A program made the translations under genes and the position numbers. From NCBI GenBank assembly GCA_021826065.1, contig JAKADY010000028.1, positions 1-40,488 on the forward strand: a stretch of 40,488 nt of DNA. The letters run 5' to 3'. The stretch comes from Pseudomonadota bacterium (lineage in GTDB: Bacteria; Pseudomonadota; Gammaproteobacteria; Burkholderiales; Thiobacillaceae). Below are positions 1-9,319 of the stretch, in pieces; position 1 is the first letter of the stretch; every line of letters starts with the position of its first letter. The notes beneath the pieces are model-generated. The model worked only from the letters and a program-made list of their open reading frames with translations, searched no databases and was not told where the DNA came from.

Positions 1-226
1 GTCGCGGCTTTCGCCGCTCCTACCGGACGCTTGGTGGGTGGGGCTGGGGCGAAAGCTAAGTCAGGTCCTGTAGGAGCGACGAGAGTCGCGACCCCCAGCA
101 CGGGCGCGGTCCCTCGCCGGTCGAAGCGTGTGGCACCACCAGGGTGGGTATGCCGGGAGGAGATGCGGCGTCGGTTTGCTGGTCATCGAGGCTAAAGCGT
201 GGGTCGCGGCTCTCGCCGCTCCTACC
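1..226. repeat. Three copies of a palindromic GC-rich intergenic repeat
   Basis: Copies lie at 1-24 and 202-226 in one orientation and at 70-94 in the opposite one. Each has a core like GTCGCGGC-tttc-GCCGCTCCTAC, able to fold into a short stem. This is the style of REP/BIME-type elements often seen between proteobacterial genes. No coding sequence is convincing in 1-363; the short open frames there run through the repeats. Confidence 0.7.
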
Positions 227-287
227 CGCCATCGCCGGATTGAAGCTCGGCGGCGTGGAGGTACTTCGCTCGATGGAATACGCGTAG

Positions 288-307
288 GGCGGGAATCCCT
301 TCCCGCC
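288..307. repeat. Short perfect hairpin upstream of the first gene
   Basis: GGCGGGAA and TTCCCGCC form an 8-bp perfect stem around a TCCC loop, about 55 bp before the first start codon. It could be a REP-like element or a terminator for a gene to the left. It lacks a T-run, so intrinsic termination is not well supported. Confidence 0.45.
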
Positions 308-363
308 GGATCAAGGCTGCCGGACATGTCTTATACTTTGTCTATCGTTGCCTCACTCCATCC

Positions 364-732
364 ATGAGCGCGCCGCAGATCCTCGACATCTATGACAAGC
401 TGACCCAGGCCAGCGACGACCGCACACGCGCGCGCGTCATCGCCGAGGCCTTTGCCCAGCTCGAGGAGCGCTATCCGCACCTGTCCGAGCTGGCCACCCG
501 CAGCCATGTATCCGAGAGCGAGCTGCGTTTGCGGCAGGAGATCGAAAAGGTGCGCGCCGATGTCGCGGTGGAGATCGAAAAGGTGCGTGGCGAGATCAAA
601 GCGCTGGAGCTCAGGCTCACCAGGGAAATCGTCGGGGCGCGCGCGGATTTGCTCAAATGGAGCTTCGTATTCTGGGTGAGCCAACTCGCCGCCATCCTGA
701 TCCTCATATGGCGCATCTGGCCCGCGCGGTGA
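364..732 (+). CDS. Small coiled-coil protein with C-terminal membrane anchor (DUF1640-like), copy 1
   Basis: This 122-aa protein has an N-terminal helical region (about 1-55), a charged coiled coil with the units EIEKVRADVAV and EIEKVRGEIKA (about 60-85), and one hydrophobic segment near the C-terminus (about 98-118, WSFVFWVSQLAAILILIW). The layout resembles small DUF1640/CCDC90-like membrane-anchored coiled-coil proteins of bacteria; that assignment is by general pattern only. Its first 197 bp are identical to the next gene at 847, so the two are a recent duplication or kept alike by gene conversion. No catalytic motif is seen and the function is unknown. The ATG at 364 is supported by the identity with copy 2 starting exactly at this codon. 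Confidence 0.75.
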   Translation: MSAPQILDIYDKLTQASDDRTRARVIAEAFAQLEERYPHLSELATRSHVSESELRLRQEIEKVRADVAVEIEKVRGEIKALELRLTREIVGARADLLKWSFVFWVSQLAAILILIWRIWPAR

Positions 733-846
733 TGTCCTGTCGGCGCGCGTGGCGCGCCGGAAGGGGGCATCAATAGCCTCGGGGGCGCGCCTGACGCGCT
801 CCTGCCGGAGTTGGCTTATACTCTGACGGCCTTTGCACAGTCACCC
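733..846. repeat. GC-rich palindromic spacer between the tandem coiled-coil genes
   Basis: The spacer has two GCGC-rich inverted sequences. One, near 741-760, has a GGCGCGC/GCGCGCC core; a related but imperfect one lies near 782-806. They resemble a second REP-like family, different from the one at 1-226. No gene is seen here. Confidence 0.5.
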
Positions 847-1284
847 ATGAGCGCGCCGCAGATCCTCGACATCTATGACAAGCTGACCCAGGCCAGCGAC
901 GACCGCACACGCGCGCGCGTCATCGCCGAGGCCTTTGCCCAGCTCGAGGAGCGCTATCCGCACCTGTCCGAGCTGGCCACCCGCAGCCATGTATCCGAGA
1001 GCGAGCTGCGTTTGCGGCAGGAGATCGAAAAGGTGCGCGCCGACCTCACCAGGGAGATTGAGAAGGTGCGCGCCGACCTCACCAGGGAGATTGAGAAGGT
1101 GCGCGCCGACCTCACCATGGAGATCGAAAAGGTGCGTGGTGAGAGCAAAGAGATGGAGCTGAGGCTGACCAAGGAAATCGTGGCGGTGCGGGCCGACGTG
1201 CTCAAATGGAGCTTCGTGTTCTGGGCGAGCCAGCTCGCCGCCATCCTGATCCTCATGTGGCGCATCTGGGACACCACGAGTTGA
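847..1284 (+). CDS. Small coiled-coil protein with C-terminal membrane anchor (DUF1640-like), copy 2
   Basis: This 145-aa paralogue of the preceding gene has the same N-terminus and the same kind of C-terminal hydrophobic helix (about 118-140). It differs mainly in a longer coiled coil: the 11-residue unit EIEKVRADLTR occurs three times in a row (the third ending in M), encoded by nearly identical 33-bp repeats at 1021-1119. Eleven-residue (hendecad) periodicity usually gives a right-handed coiled coil. The start at 847 is chosen because DNA identity with copy 1 begins exactly there; an in-frame extension to 811 lacks that support. Function is unknown. It is probably anchored in the inner membrane with the coil in the cytoplasm or periplasm. 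Confidence 0.78.
   Translation: MSAPQILDIYDKLTQASDDRTRARVIAEAFAQLEERYPHLSELATRSHVSESELRLRQEIEKVRADLTREIEKVRADLTREIEKVRADLTMEIEKVRGESKEMELRLTKEIVAVRADVLKWSFVFWASQLAAILILMWRIWDTTS
1021..1119 (+). repeat. 33-bp in-frame tandem repeat, three units
   Basis: The units are 1021-1053, 1054-1086 and 1087-1119. Units 2 and 3 differ only near the last codon, and unit 1 differs from unit 2 at two third-codon positions (atc gaa against att gag). Copy 1 of the gene has a single equivalent unit, so the array is a coding minisatellite that changes coil length in 11-residue steps. Confidence 0.9.
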
Positions 1285-1352
1285 TGTCTAGGCGGCATGC
1301 TGGCGTGTCGGATGCGGCGTCTTGTGTGAGCGGTCTAGCTGGGAGGAGTGCC

Positions 1353-3562
<2,210 letters not shown>

Positions 3563-3608
3563 CTACGCTCTGTGGGCTTGCCGGGTAGCGAAAGGGCCGG
3601 ACGCCATC

Positions 3609-3692
3609 GCTTCCCTACGCCGGCATGACCCGGATCAGGTTCCAAGGGTATTTCTCACCGCTGCGCGGCATGAGCCGCAGCGGACCCCTAGC
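3609..3692 (-). promoter_or_regulatory. TPP riboswitch (THI element) of thiC
   Basis: On the minus strand the conserved THI-box pieces appear in order: an initial TAGGGG stem strand, a P3-like GCTGCGGC...GCCGCGCAGC hairpin, the GGTGAGA motif, ACCCTTGGAACCTGATC, and the closing part with GTCATGCCGGCGTAGGGA. It ends about 55 bp before the thiC start codon. TPP binding in this class usually hides the ribosome-binding site or ends transcription. Confidence 0.95.
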
Positions 3693-3718
3693 GACAGGGC
3701 GCAGCATACACCGTTTTA

Positions 3719-3793
3719 ACGTGAAAGTCGCTTAAGCGACTACTTGAAGCCCCCCTCGCCCTTTGGGAAAGGAGTTGGGGGTGAGGGAAACGG
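3719..3793 (+). repeat. Dispersed imperfect palindromic repeat, copy A
   Basis: The element starts ACGTGAAAGTCGC, continues through AAGCGA and GAAGCCCCCCTCGCC, and ends GGGGGTGAGGGAAACGG. The same order of blocks occurs in the opposite orientation at 23060-23134. It lies between the thiC riboswitch and the pcm-like gene and has no coding potential. Confidence 0.65.
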
Positions 3794-3870
3794 TCAGTGC
3801 CGCCGGTGTCGGGCGGGCGCGGGCCTGTGCTAAGATCGGCCTGTACTGAGCGATTCCAAGGATGCCCGGC

Positions 3871-4524
3871 ATGGACTACGAGTTGGCGCGGCACAACATG
3901 ATCGAGCAGCAGATCCGGCCCTGGGAGGTGCTGGACCAACGGGTGCTGGACCTGCTGACGCGGGTCAAGCGCGAGGACTTCGTGCCGCCGGTCTACCGCT
4001 CGCTCGCCTTCGTCGACATGGAGATCCCGCTCGGCCATGGCGAGGCCATGTGGTATCCGAAGGTCGAGGCGCGCGTGCTGCAGGCCCTGGCGCTCAAGCG
4101 CAGCGACCGGGTGCTCGAGGTCGGCGCCGGCAGCGGCTACCTCACCGCGTTGATGGCCGCCCAGGCGATGCAGGTGGTGAGCGTGGAGATCCACGCCGAC
4201 CTGAAGGAATCGGCCGAGGCCAAGCTCAAGGCGCACGGGTTTGCCAACGTCACCGTCAAGCTGGGCGATGCGGCCCGCGATTGGGGCGAGGATGGGCGCT
4301 TCGACGTGATCGTCCTGACCGGCTCCACCCCCGTGCTGCCCGAGGCCTTCTTCAAGCGGTTGAACCCCGGCGGGCGGCTGTTCGCGGTGGTGGGCGAGTC
4401 CCCCGTCATGCAGGCGCAGCTCATCACCTGCCTGGACGAGCAGGCGCGCCGCACCGACGTCCTGTTCGAGACCGAACTCAAGCCGCTCATCAACGCGCTC
4501 GAGCCCGAGCGCTTCGAGTTCTGA
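3871..4524 (+). CDS. Protein-L-isoaspartate O-methyltransferase-like protein
   Basis: This 217-aa SAM-dependent methyltransferase is of the PCMT type. The SAM-binding motif VLEVGAGSGY is at 81-90, and the fold follows the family from the LLTRVKREDFVP segment onward. Classical Pcm methylates isoaspartyl residues in damaged proteins and has a GQTISQP block before the SAM motif; here that place reads GHGEAMWYP, so it belongs to a divergent branch whose substrate may differ. The start at 3871 is favoured over 3862 because AAGGA then sits 8 bases upstream. The gene leads an apparent operon with rhodanese and a TolC-family protein, 12 bp from the next start. Confidence 0.85.
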   Translation: MDYELARHNMIEQQIRPWEVLDQRVLDLLTRVKREDFVPPVYRSLAFVDMEIPLGHGEAMWYPKVEARVLQALALKRSDRVLEVGAGSGYLTALMAAQAMQVVSVEIHADLKESAEAKLKAHGFANVTVKLGDAARDWGEDGRFDVIVLTGSTPVLPEAFFKRLNPGGRLFAVVGESPVMQAQLITCLDEQARRTDVLFETELKPLINALEPERFEF

Positions 4525-4536
4525 GCGCCGGCGCGC

Positions 4537-4860
4537 ATGCAGCACATCCGCCCGACGGAGCTCAAGGCCTGGCTCGACGACCCCCGGCGCGAAAAACCCC
4601 TGCTGCTGGATGTGCGCGAGCCCTGGGAGTTCGAGCGCTGTCACATCGAAGGGGCGGTGTCGCTGCCGATGAATGGCATACCGGCGCGGCTCGCCGAGCT
4701 GCCGCGCGACCGCGACATCGTGGTGATCTGCCATCACGGTGTGCGCAGCTACCACGTGGCCCGCTTCCTCGACCACAACGGCTTCACCCGCGTGATCAAC
4801 CTCACCGGCGGGGTGGACGCCTGGGCCAAGGAGGCCGACCCGACCATGCCGACCTATTGA
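4537..4860 (+). CDS. Single-domain rhodanese-like sulfurtransferase
   Basis: This 107-aa protein is a complete single rhodanese domain. It has the LLLDVREPWEFERCHIEGA block and an active-site loop C65-HHGV-R70, the usual CxxxxR cradle that holds a persulfide. Such proteins move sulfane sulfur to acceptors such as cyanide or thiols in the cytoplasm. No signal peptide is seen. It lies 12 bp after the pcm-like gene and 10 bp before the TolC-family gene, so it is likely cotranscribed with both. The partner protein is unknown. Confidence 0.92.
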   Translation: MQHIRPTELKAWLDDPRREKPLLLDVREPWEFERCHIEGAVSLPMNGIPARLAELPRDRDIVVICHHGVRSYHVARFLDHNGFTRVINLTGGVDAWAKEADPTMPTY

Positions 4861-4870
4861 GGATTGTGCC

Positions 4871-6181
4871 ATGCGCCGCCGCCTGCTCGTCGCCGCCCTG
4901 GCCCTGCTGCCCATCTATGCCGCCGCCGAAAACCTGAGCGAGATCTACCGCCTGGCGCTGGCCAACGACCCGGTCTATGCCGCCGCGCGTGAGGCCTATC
5001 GCGCCAGCCAGGAAAAGCTGCCGCAGGCCCGCGCCACCCTGCTGCCCAGCCTCGGCCTCTCCGCCTTCGCCCGCAATACCGACATCGAGGTGAGCGGCGC
5101 CTCCACCAGTAACACCTCGAACCAGCCCTACGGCTACGGCCTCAGCCTTACCCAGCCGATCTATCGCAAACAGAACCTGGAGACCCTGGCGCAGGCGCGC
5201 TTGATGGTCACCCAGGCCGAGCAGCAGTTGCGGCAGGCCGAGCAACAGCTCCTGCTGCGTGTGGCGCAGGCCTATTTCGACGTGCTGCTCGCCCAGGACA
5301 ACCTGGCCACGGCCCAGGCGCAGAAGCAGGCCTTCGCCGAACAGCTCGCCCAGGCCCGTAAGGCCTTCGAGGTGGGGGCGGCGACCATCGTCGACAGCCA
5401 CGAGGCCCAGGCGCGTTATGACCTGGCGCTGGCGCAGGAGATCGCCGCGGCGAACGAACTGGAGGTCAAACGCCGGGCGCTGGAGCGGCTCATCAACCGT
5501 GAGATGCCCCGCCTGGCCACGCTCAAGACGCCGGCCGCCCTGCCCACCCCCAACCCGGCGGCGATCGAGGCCTGGGTGCGCCAGGCCGAGGAACAGGGCC
5601 TGGGCGTGCTGCTCAACCAGAGCGCGCTGGAGATCGCCCGGCGCGAGGTCGAGCGGCAGCGCGGCGGGCACTACCCCACCCTGGATCTGACCGCCCAGTA
5701 CACCGACACCCGCCGCACCAGCACCCTACCCGGCACCGGCACCATCAACCAGAGGAACGGCACCATCGGCGTGGAGTTCAACCTGCCGCTCTACCAGGGT
5801 GGCGGCACCGACGCCCGCGTGCGCGAGGCGGCGGCCAACCTGGAACGCGCCCGCTTCGAGCTCGACAATGCCCGCCGCGAGGCCGCGTTACAGGCGCGCC
5901 AGGCCTATCTCGGCGTCGTCTCCGGCGAGGCCCGCGCCAAGGCCCTGGAACAGGCCCTGGTCTCCAACGAGGCGCAGCTCAGATCCACCAAGCTGGGCCT
6001 GGAGGTGGGCGTGCGCACGCGGGTGGACGTGCTCAATGCCGAGCAGCAGCGCTTCACCACGTTGCGCGACCTCGCCGCCGCGCGCTATCAGGTCCTGCTG
6101 GCGGGGCTACAGCTCAAGGCCGCCGCCGGCCAGCTCGGCGAGGACGACCTGAAGGCCATCGACGCGCTTCTCAAGGACTGA
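4871..6181 (+). CDS. TolC-family outer membrane efflux/secretion channel
   Basis: This 436-aa protein has a signal peptide (about 1-19, ending YAAAE) and the two-fold internal repeat typical of TolC. In the first half this includes LPQARATLLPSLGLSA, a long helix and VAQAYFDVLLAQDNL; the second half has ARQAYLGVVSGEARAKAL and GVRTRVDVLNAEQQ. TolC trimers form the outer-membrane and periplasmic tunnel used by type I secretion and drug efflux. GAGGA lies 8 bases before the ATG. It shares the pcm-like/rhodanese operon and has no adjacent fusion protein or pump. A second TolC paralogue at 9320 belongs to the type I operon, so this one is probably the housekeeping channel. Confidence 0.93.
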   Translation: MRRRLLVAALALLPIYAAAENLSEIYRLALANDPVYAAAREAYRASQEKLPQARATLLPSLGLSAFARNTDIEVSGASTSNTSNQPYGYGLSLTQPIYRKQNLETLAQARLMVTQAEQQLRQAEQQLLLRVAQAYFDVLLAQDNLATAQAQKQAFAEQLAQARKAFEVGAATIVDSHEAQARYDLALAQEIAAANELEVKRRALERLINREMPRLATLKTPAALPTPNPAAIEAWVRQAEEQGLGVLLNQSALEIARREVERQRGGHYPTLDLTAQYTDTRRTSTLPGTGTINQRNGTIGVEFNLPLYQGGGTDARVREAAANLERARFELDNARREAALQARQAYLGVVSGEARAKALEQALVSNEAQLRSTKLGLEVGVRTRVDVLNAEQQRFTTLRDLAAARYQVLLAGLQLKAAAGQLGEDDLKAIDALLKD

Positions 6182-6189
6182 TCAGCCCC

Positions 6190-7446
6190 TCACGCCCTCG
6201 GCGGCAGTGCCGCCATGAGCAGCGCCATCACCCGTGCCGTGGCCCCTTGCTGGGAGCGGGCATAGGCCCTGCCCGCCGCCGCCATCGCCTGCCGGCGTGT
6301 AGGATCGGCATAGAGCGCCTTGACCGCAGCGACCAGTTCATCCACGTCGGCCACGCGCAGCGCCGCGCCGCAGGCCACCGCCTGCTCGGCGGCCGCGGCG
6401 AAATTCCAGGTGTGCGGCCCGATCAGGATGGGCACGCCAGCGGCGGCCGCCTCGATCAGGTTCTGGCCGCCGTGGGGCAGCAGGCTGCCGCCCACGAAGG
6501 CCAGGTCGGCGGCGGCGTAATAGGCCGTAAGCTCCCCTAGGCTATCGCCCAGGTAAACGCGCGCATCGGCCGCGGGTGCATGGCCTTGGCTGCGGCGGGC
6601 GAACTTCAGGCCGCGTGCGGCGATCGCGCGGGCTACCGCTTCGAAGCGCTGCGGATGGCGCGGCACGATGACCAGCAACAGGTCCGGCACATCGAGCCTG
6701 GGTAGCGCGTCGAGCAGCGCATCCTCCTCGCCCTCGCGCGTGCTCGCTGCGAGCAGGACGAAGCGTCCGGCGAAGGCGGCGCGCAGCTCGGCGGCGCGCT
6801 GGGCGGTGTCGGCGGGGGGCGGTACGTCGAACTTGAGATTACCGGTGACAGTCACCGCCCGCGCCCCCAGACGCTTGAGCCGCTCGGCATCGGCCGCTGT
6901 CTGCGCGGCGATGCAAGAAAAGCGCCGGAGACTTTCGCGTGTGAGCGACGCAAGCCGCGCATAGCCGCGCGCGCTGCGCTCGGAAAGCCGCGCGTTGACG
7001 AGAAAAACGGGCACGCCCTGCCGCGCACAGGCGTAAAGCAGGTTGGGCCAGATCTCGGTCTCAAGGATCACCGCGAGGTGCGGCCGGCTGCGTGTGAGGA
7101 AACGCCGCACGCACCACGGCAGATCGTAGGGGAAATAGCTTTGGACCACCGCCTGGCCGAAGAGCCGCGCCCCGGTGGCGCGGCCGGTGGGGGTGGTATG
7201 GGTGAGCAGCAGGGTGTGGTCTGGATAGGTGGCGCGCAGGGCCTGGATGAGCGGCGCCGACGCGCGGGTCTCGCCCACCGACACCGCATGCACCCAGATC
7301 ACCGGTCGGCCGGCGAGCCGCGGCACCGCCCCCAGCCGCTCGCCCCAGTGACGCAGATACTCGGGCTGCTTGCGGGCGCGCCAGAGCAGATAGAGGAAGA
7401 CGAAGGGCAGCGACACGACCCAGGCCAGGGTGTAGAGAGGGTGCAT
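6190..7446 (-). CDS. waaA: 3-deoxy-D-manno-octulosonic acid (KDO) transferase WaaA
   Basis: WaaA adds KDO to lipid A precursor at the cytoplasmic face of the inner membrane, the first step of LPS core assembly. The 418-aa length is normal. There is an N-terminal membrane-associated helix (about 3-22), the GERLG segment holding the family's catalytic glutamate, WVHAVSVGET, SYFPYDLP, ETEIWPNLL, and a C-terminal nucleotide-sugar block GGSLLPHGGQNLIEAAAAGV. Its stop lies 8 bp from the end of the convergent TolC-family gene. Confidence 0.96.
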   Translation of the reverse strand: MHPLYTLAWVVSLPFVFLYLLWRARKQPEYLRHWGERLGAVPRLAGRPVIWVHAVSVGETRASAPLIQALRATYPDHTLLLTHTTPTGRATGARLFGQAVVQSYFPYDLPWCVRRFLTRSRPHLAVILETEIWPNLLYACARQGVPVFLVNARLSERSARGYARLASLTRESLRRFSCIAAQTAADAERLKRLGARAVTVTGNLKFDVPPPADTAQRAAELRAAFAGRFVLLAASTREGEEDALLDALPRLDVPDLLLVIVPRHPQRFEAVARAIAARGLKFARRSQGHAPAADARVYLGDSLGELTAYYAAADLAFVGGSLLPHGGQNLIEAAAAGVPILIGPHTWNFAAAAEQAVACGAALRVADVDELVAAVKALYADPTRRQAMAAAGRAYARSQQGATARVMALLMAALPPRA

Positions 7447-7475
7447 TTGCCGGAGTGGGCACGAATACGTAAACT

Positions 7476-7775
7476 ATGATCGACTTAGATTTTACTGATT
7501 CCCTGAGCGTGCAAACGATCACCGCCACCGAACTCGCCCGTAACCTGCGACAGGTGCTCGATCGGTTGGCCGCGGGCGGGGAGGACATCGTGGTGGAGCG
7601 CAATCATCAGCCCATCGCGCGCCTCCAGGCCCTCCCACCCCAGCGCACGGCACTCGAGGTGATGGCGGACCTCTATCGTACTCTGCCCGAGGCTGCGGCT
7701 CGTGAATGGCTCGATGACGCGCATGGTGGCGATACCCGCCTGGATCGGGAGATGCGTGATCCATGGGCTACCTGA
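7476..7775 (+). CDS. Phd/YefM-type antitoxin of a VapBC-like pair
   Basis: This 99-aa protein has an N-terminal segment SVQTITATELARNLRQVLDRL followed by IVVERNHQPIARL, the typical fold of Phd/YefM DNA-binding antitoxins. Its tail (about 65-99) is less conserved and would wrap the toxin. The ATG at 7476 has no clear ribosome-binding site; GTG at 7509 would also keep the domain. It overlaps the PIN-domain toxin by 13 bp, as expected for a coupled toxin-antitoxin operon. Such antitoxins usually repress their own promoter together with the toxin. Confidence 0.85.
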   Translation: MIDLDFTDSLSVQTITATELARNLRQVLDRLAAGGEDIVVERNHQPIARLQALPPQRTALEVMADLYRTLPEAAAREWLDDAHGGDTRLDREMRDPWAT

Positions 7776-8167
7776 TCGACACCTGCGTGTGGATCGACGT
7801 GGAACAGGGCCGGCTGGCCCCGGCGGATGTCGCCGCGGTCACCGGCGATTCACCCGTCTTTATGTCGCCGGTGACGATTACCGAGTTGAAGTTTGGTGCC
7901 GAAGTGGCTCGCGAGGAGGACGTACGGCAGAAGCGCCTGGCCGCCCTGCAACGGCTCAGGCGCAAGCCGATGCTGCCCATCGACGGTGACACCGGCGAGA
8001 TATTCGGCAGGCTGGCGGCCAGCCTTAAGGCGGCCGGGCGGGGTCATCGTTACCGCGTCCAGGACTTGTGGCTCGCAAGCCAGGCGATCCAGTGGGGCTA
8101 CCGCCTGCTGACCCGCAATGGTCGGGATTTCCAGGATATACCCGGCCTAGAGCTCGTCCTGATCTGA
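7763..8167 (+). CDS. PIN-domain ribonuclease toxin (VapC-like)
   Basis: This 134-aa protein has the acidic PIN-domain residues in order: Asp6 in YLIDTCVWID, Glu41 in TITELKFG, Asp101 in VQDLWLASQAI, and Asp122 in LTRNGRDF. VapC toxins are magnesium-dependent ribonucleases that cut selected tRNA or rRNA when free of antitoxin. The length is that of an intact toxin. It overlaps the upstream antitoxin by 13 bp. The pair sits between waaA and the epimerase gene and is followed at once by a palindromic repeat, which fits insertion as an accessory module. Confidence 0.92.
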   Translation: MGYLIDTCVWIDVEQGRLAPADVAAVTGDSPVFMSPVTITELKFGAEVAREEDVRQKRLAALQRLRRKPMLPIDGDTGEIFGRLAASLKAAGRGHRYRVQDLWLASQAIQWGYRLLTRNGRDFQDIPGLELVLI

Positions 8168-8190
8168 GAGAATCCGTTCTAACCCTCGCC

Positions 8191-8218
8191 CGTCATTTCG
8201 GCGCAGACCGGAATCCAG
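8191..8218. repeat. Palindromic intergenic repeat, copy 1 (GTCATTnCGGCGCAG type)
   Basis: This 28-bp element beginning CGTCATTTCGGCGCAGACCG and ending GAATCCAG occurs nearly unchanged at 39153-39180. It forms an imperfect hairpin of the kind widespread between proteobacterial genes. It follows the toxin gene by 23 bp. Confidence 0.8.
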
Positions 8219-8284
8219 GAATTTAGTGCGCGGGTGCGGGGTTGGCTAAAGCCGCTTGGACGACTTACGCGTTAAAATCGCCCC

Positions 8285-9310
8285 ATGAAGATCCTGCTCA
8301 CCGGCTGCGCCGGCTTCATCGGCATGCACGTCGCCCAGCGCCTGCTCGCGCGCGGCGACGAGGTGGTCGGGGTGGATAACCTCAACGACTACTACGACCC
8401 ACGCCTGAAACTCGCCCGGCTGGAGCAGCTGCGCCCGCAGCCCGGCTTTCGCTTCGTGCAGGCCGACATCTCCGACCGCGTGGCGATGGAGGACCTGTTC
8501 GCGCGCGAGCGCTTCCAGCGCGTCATCAACCTCGCCGCCCAGCCCGGCGTGCGCTATTCGCTCAAGAACCCGCATGCCTACATCCAGACCAACCTGGTCG
8601 GCTTCGGCAACATCCTCGAGGGTTGCCGCCACAACGGCGTGGAGCACCTGGTCTATGCCAGCTCCTCCAGCGTCTATGGCGCCAACACCCGGATGCCCTT
8701 CTCGGTGCACGACAACGTCGATCACCCGGTGAGCCTGTACGCCGCCAGCAAGAAGGCCAACGAGCTGATGGCGCACACCTATAGCCACCTCTATGGGCTG
8801 CCGACCACGGGGCTGCGCTACTTCACCGTCTACGGCCCCTGGGGGCGGCCGGACATGTCGCCCTGGCTGTTTACCAGCGCGATCCTTGAAGGCCGGCCGA
8901 TCGACGTCTTCAACCACGGCCGCATGCAACGCGACTTCACCTACATCGACGACATCGCCGAAGGCACCGTGCGCGTGCTCGACCGCCTGCCGCAGCCTAA
9001 CCCAGACTTCCGCACCGACGCCCCCGACCCCGGCACGAGCTATGCCCCCTACCGCGTCTACAACATCGGCAACCACCAGCCGGTCGAGTTGATGACCTTC
9101 ATCGAGACCCTCGAGCAGGCCCTGGGCCGCGAGGCGCAGAAAAACTACCTGCCCATGCAGCCCGGCGACGTCGTGGCCACCTACGCCGATACCGAGGACC
9201 TGAAGCGCGACGTCGGCTTCGAGCCGAGGACGCCGCTGGCCGAGGGCCTCGCGCGTTGGGTGGACTGGTACCAGGCTTATCGGGACAAGTCCCGTTCACT
9301 CAATCCCTGA
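8285..9310 (+). CDS. UDP-glucuronate 4-epimerase (NAD-dependent epimerase)
   Basis: This 341-aa short-chain dehydrogenase-type epimerase likely converts UDP-glucuronate to UDP-galacturonate for LPS or capsule. It has the NAD-binding TGCAGFIG motif at 6-13, the GVDNLNDYYDPRLK block typical of CapI/LspL-type enzymes, the catalytic YAASK motif, and RYFTVYGPWGRPDM. The close family match favours UDP-GlcA epimerase over UDP-glucose 4-epimerase. It is a single gene, convergent with the type I operon (9 bp gap), and would feed the polysaccharide cluster downstream. No strong ribosome-binding site is visible. Confidence 0.9.
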   Translation: MKILLTGCAGFIGMHVAQRLLARGDEVVGVDNLNDYYDPRLKLARLEQLRPQPGFRFVQADISDRVAMEDLFARERFQRVINLAAQPGVRYSLKNPHAYIQTNLVGFGNILEGCRHNGVEHLVYASSSSVYGANTRMPFSVHDNVDHPVSLYAASKKANELMAHTYSHLYGLPTTGLRYFTVYGPWGRPDMSPWLFTSAILEGRPIDVFNHGRMQRDFTYIDDIAEGTVRVLDRLPQPNPDFRTDAPDPGTSYAPYRVYNIGNHQPVELMTFIETLEQALGREAQKNYLPMQPGDVVATYADTEDLKRDVGFEPRTPLAEGLARWVDWYQAYRDKSRSLNP

Positions 9311-9319
9311 TCACAGCGT

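Noticed and set aside
1021-1119. 33-bp repeats considered as a CRISPR array
   Set aside because: The units are directly adjacent with no spacers, and they are in frame within a coiled-coil gene.
3688-4914. A 408-aa open frame opposite the pcm-like and rhodanese genes
   Set aside because: It covers two genes with clear active-site motifs on the plus strand and has typical shadow composition.
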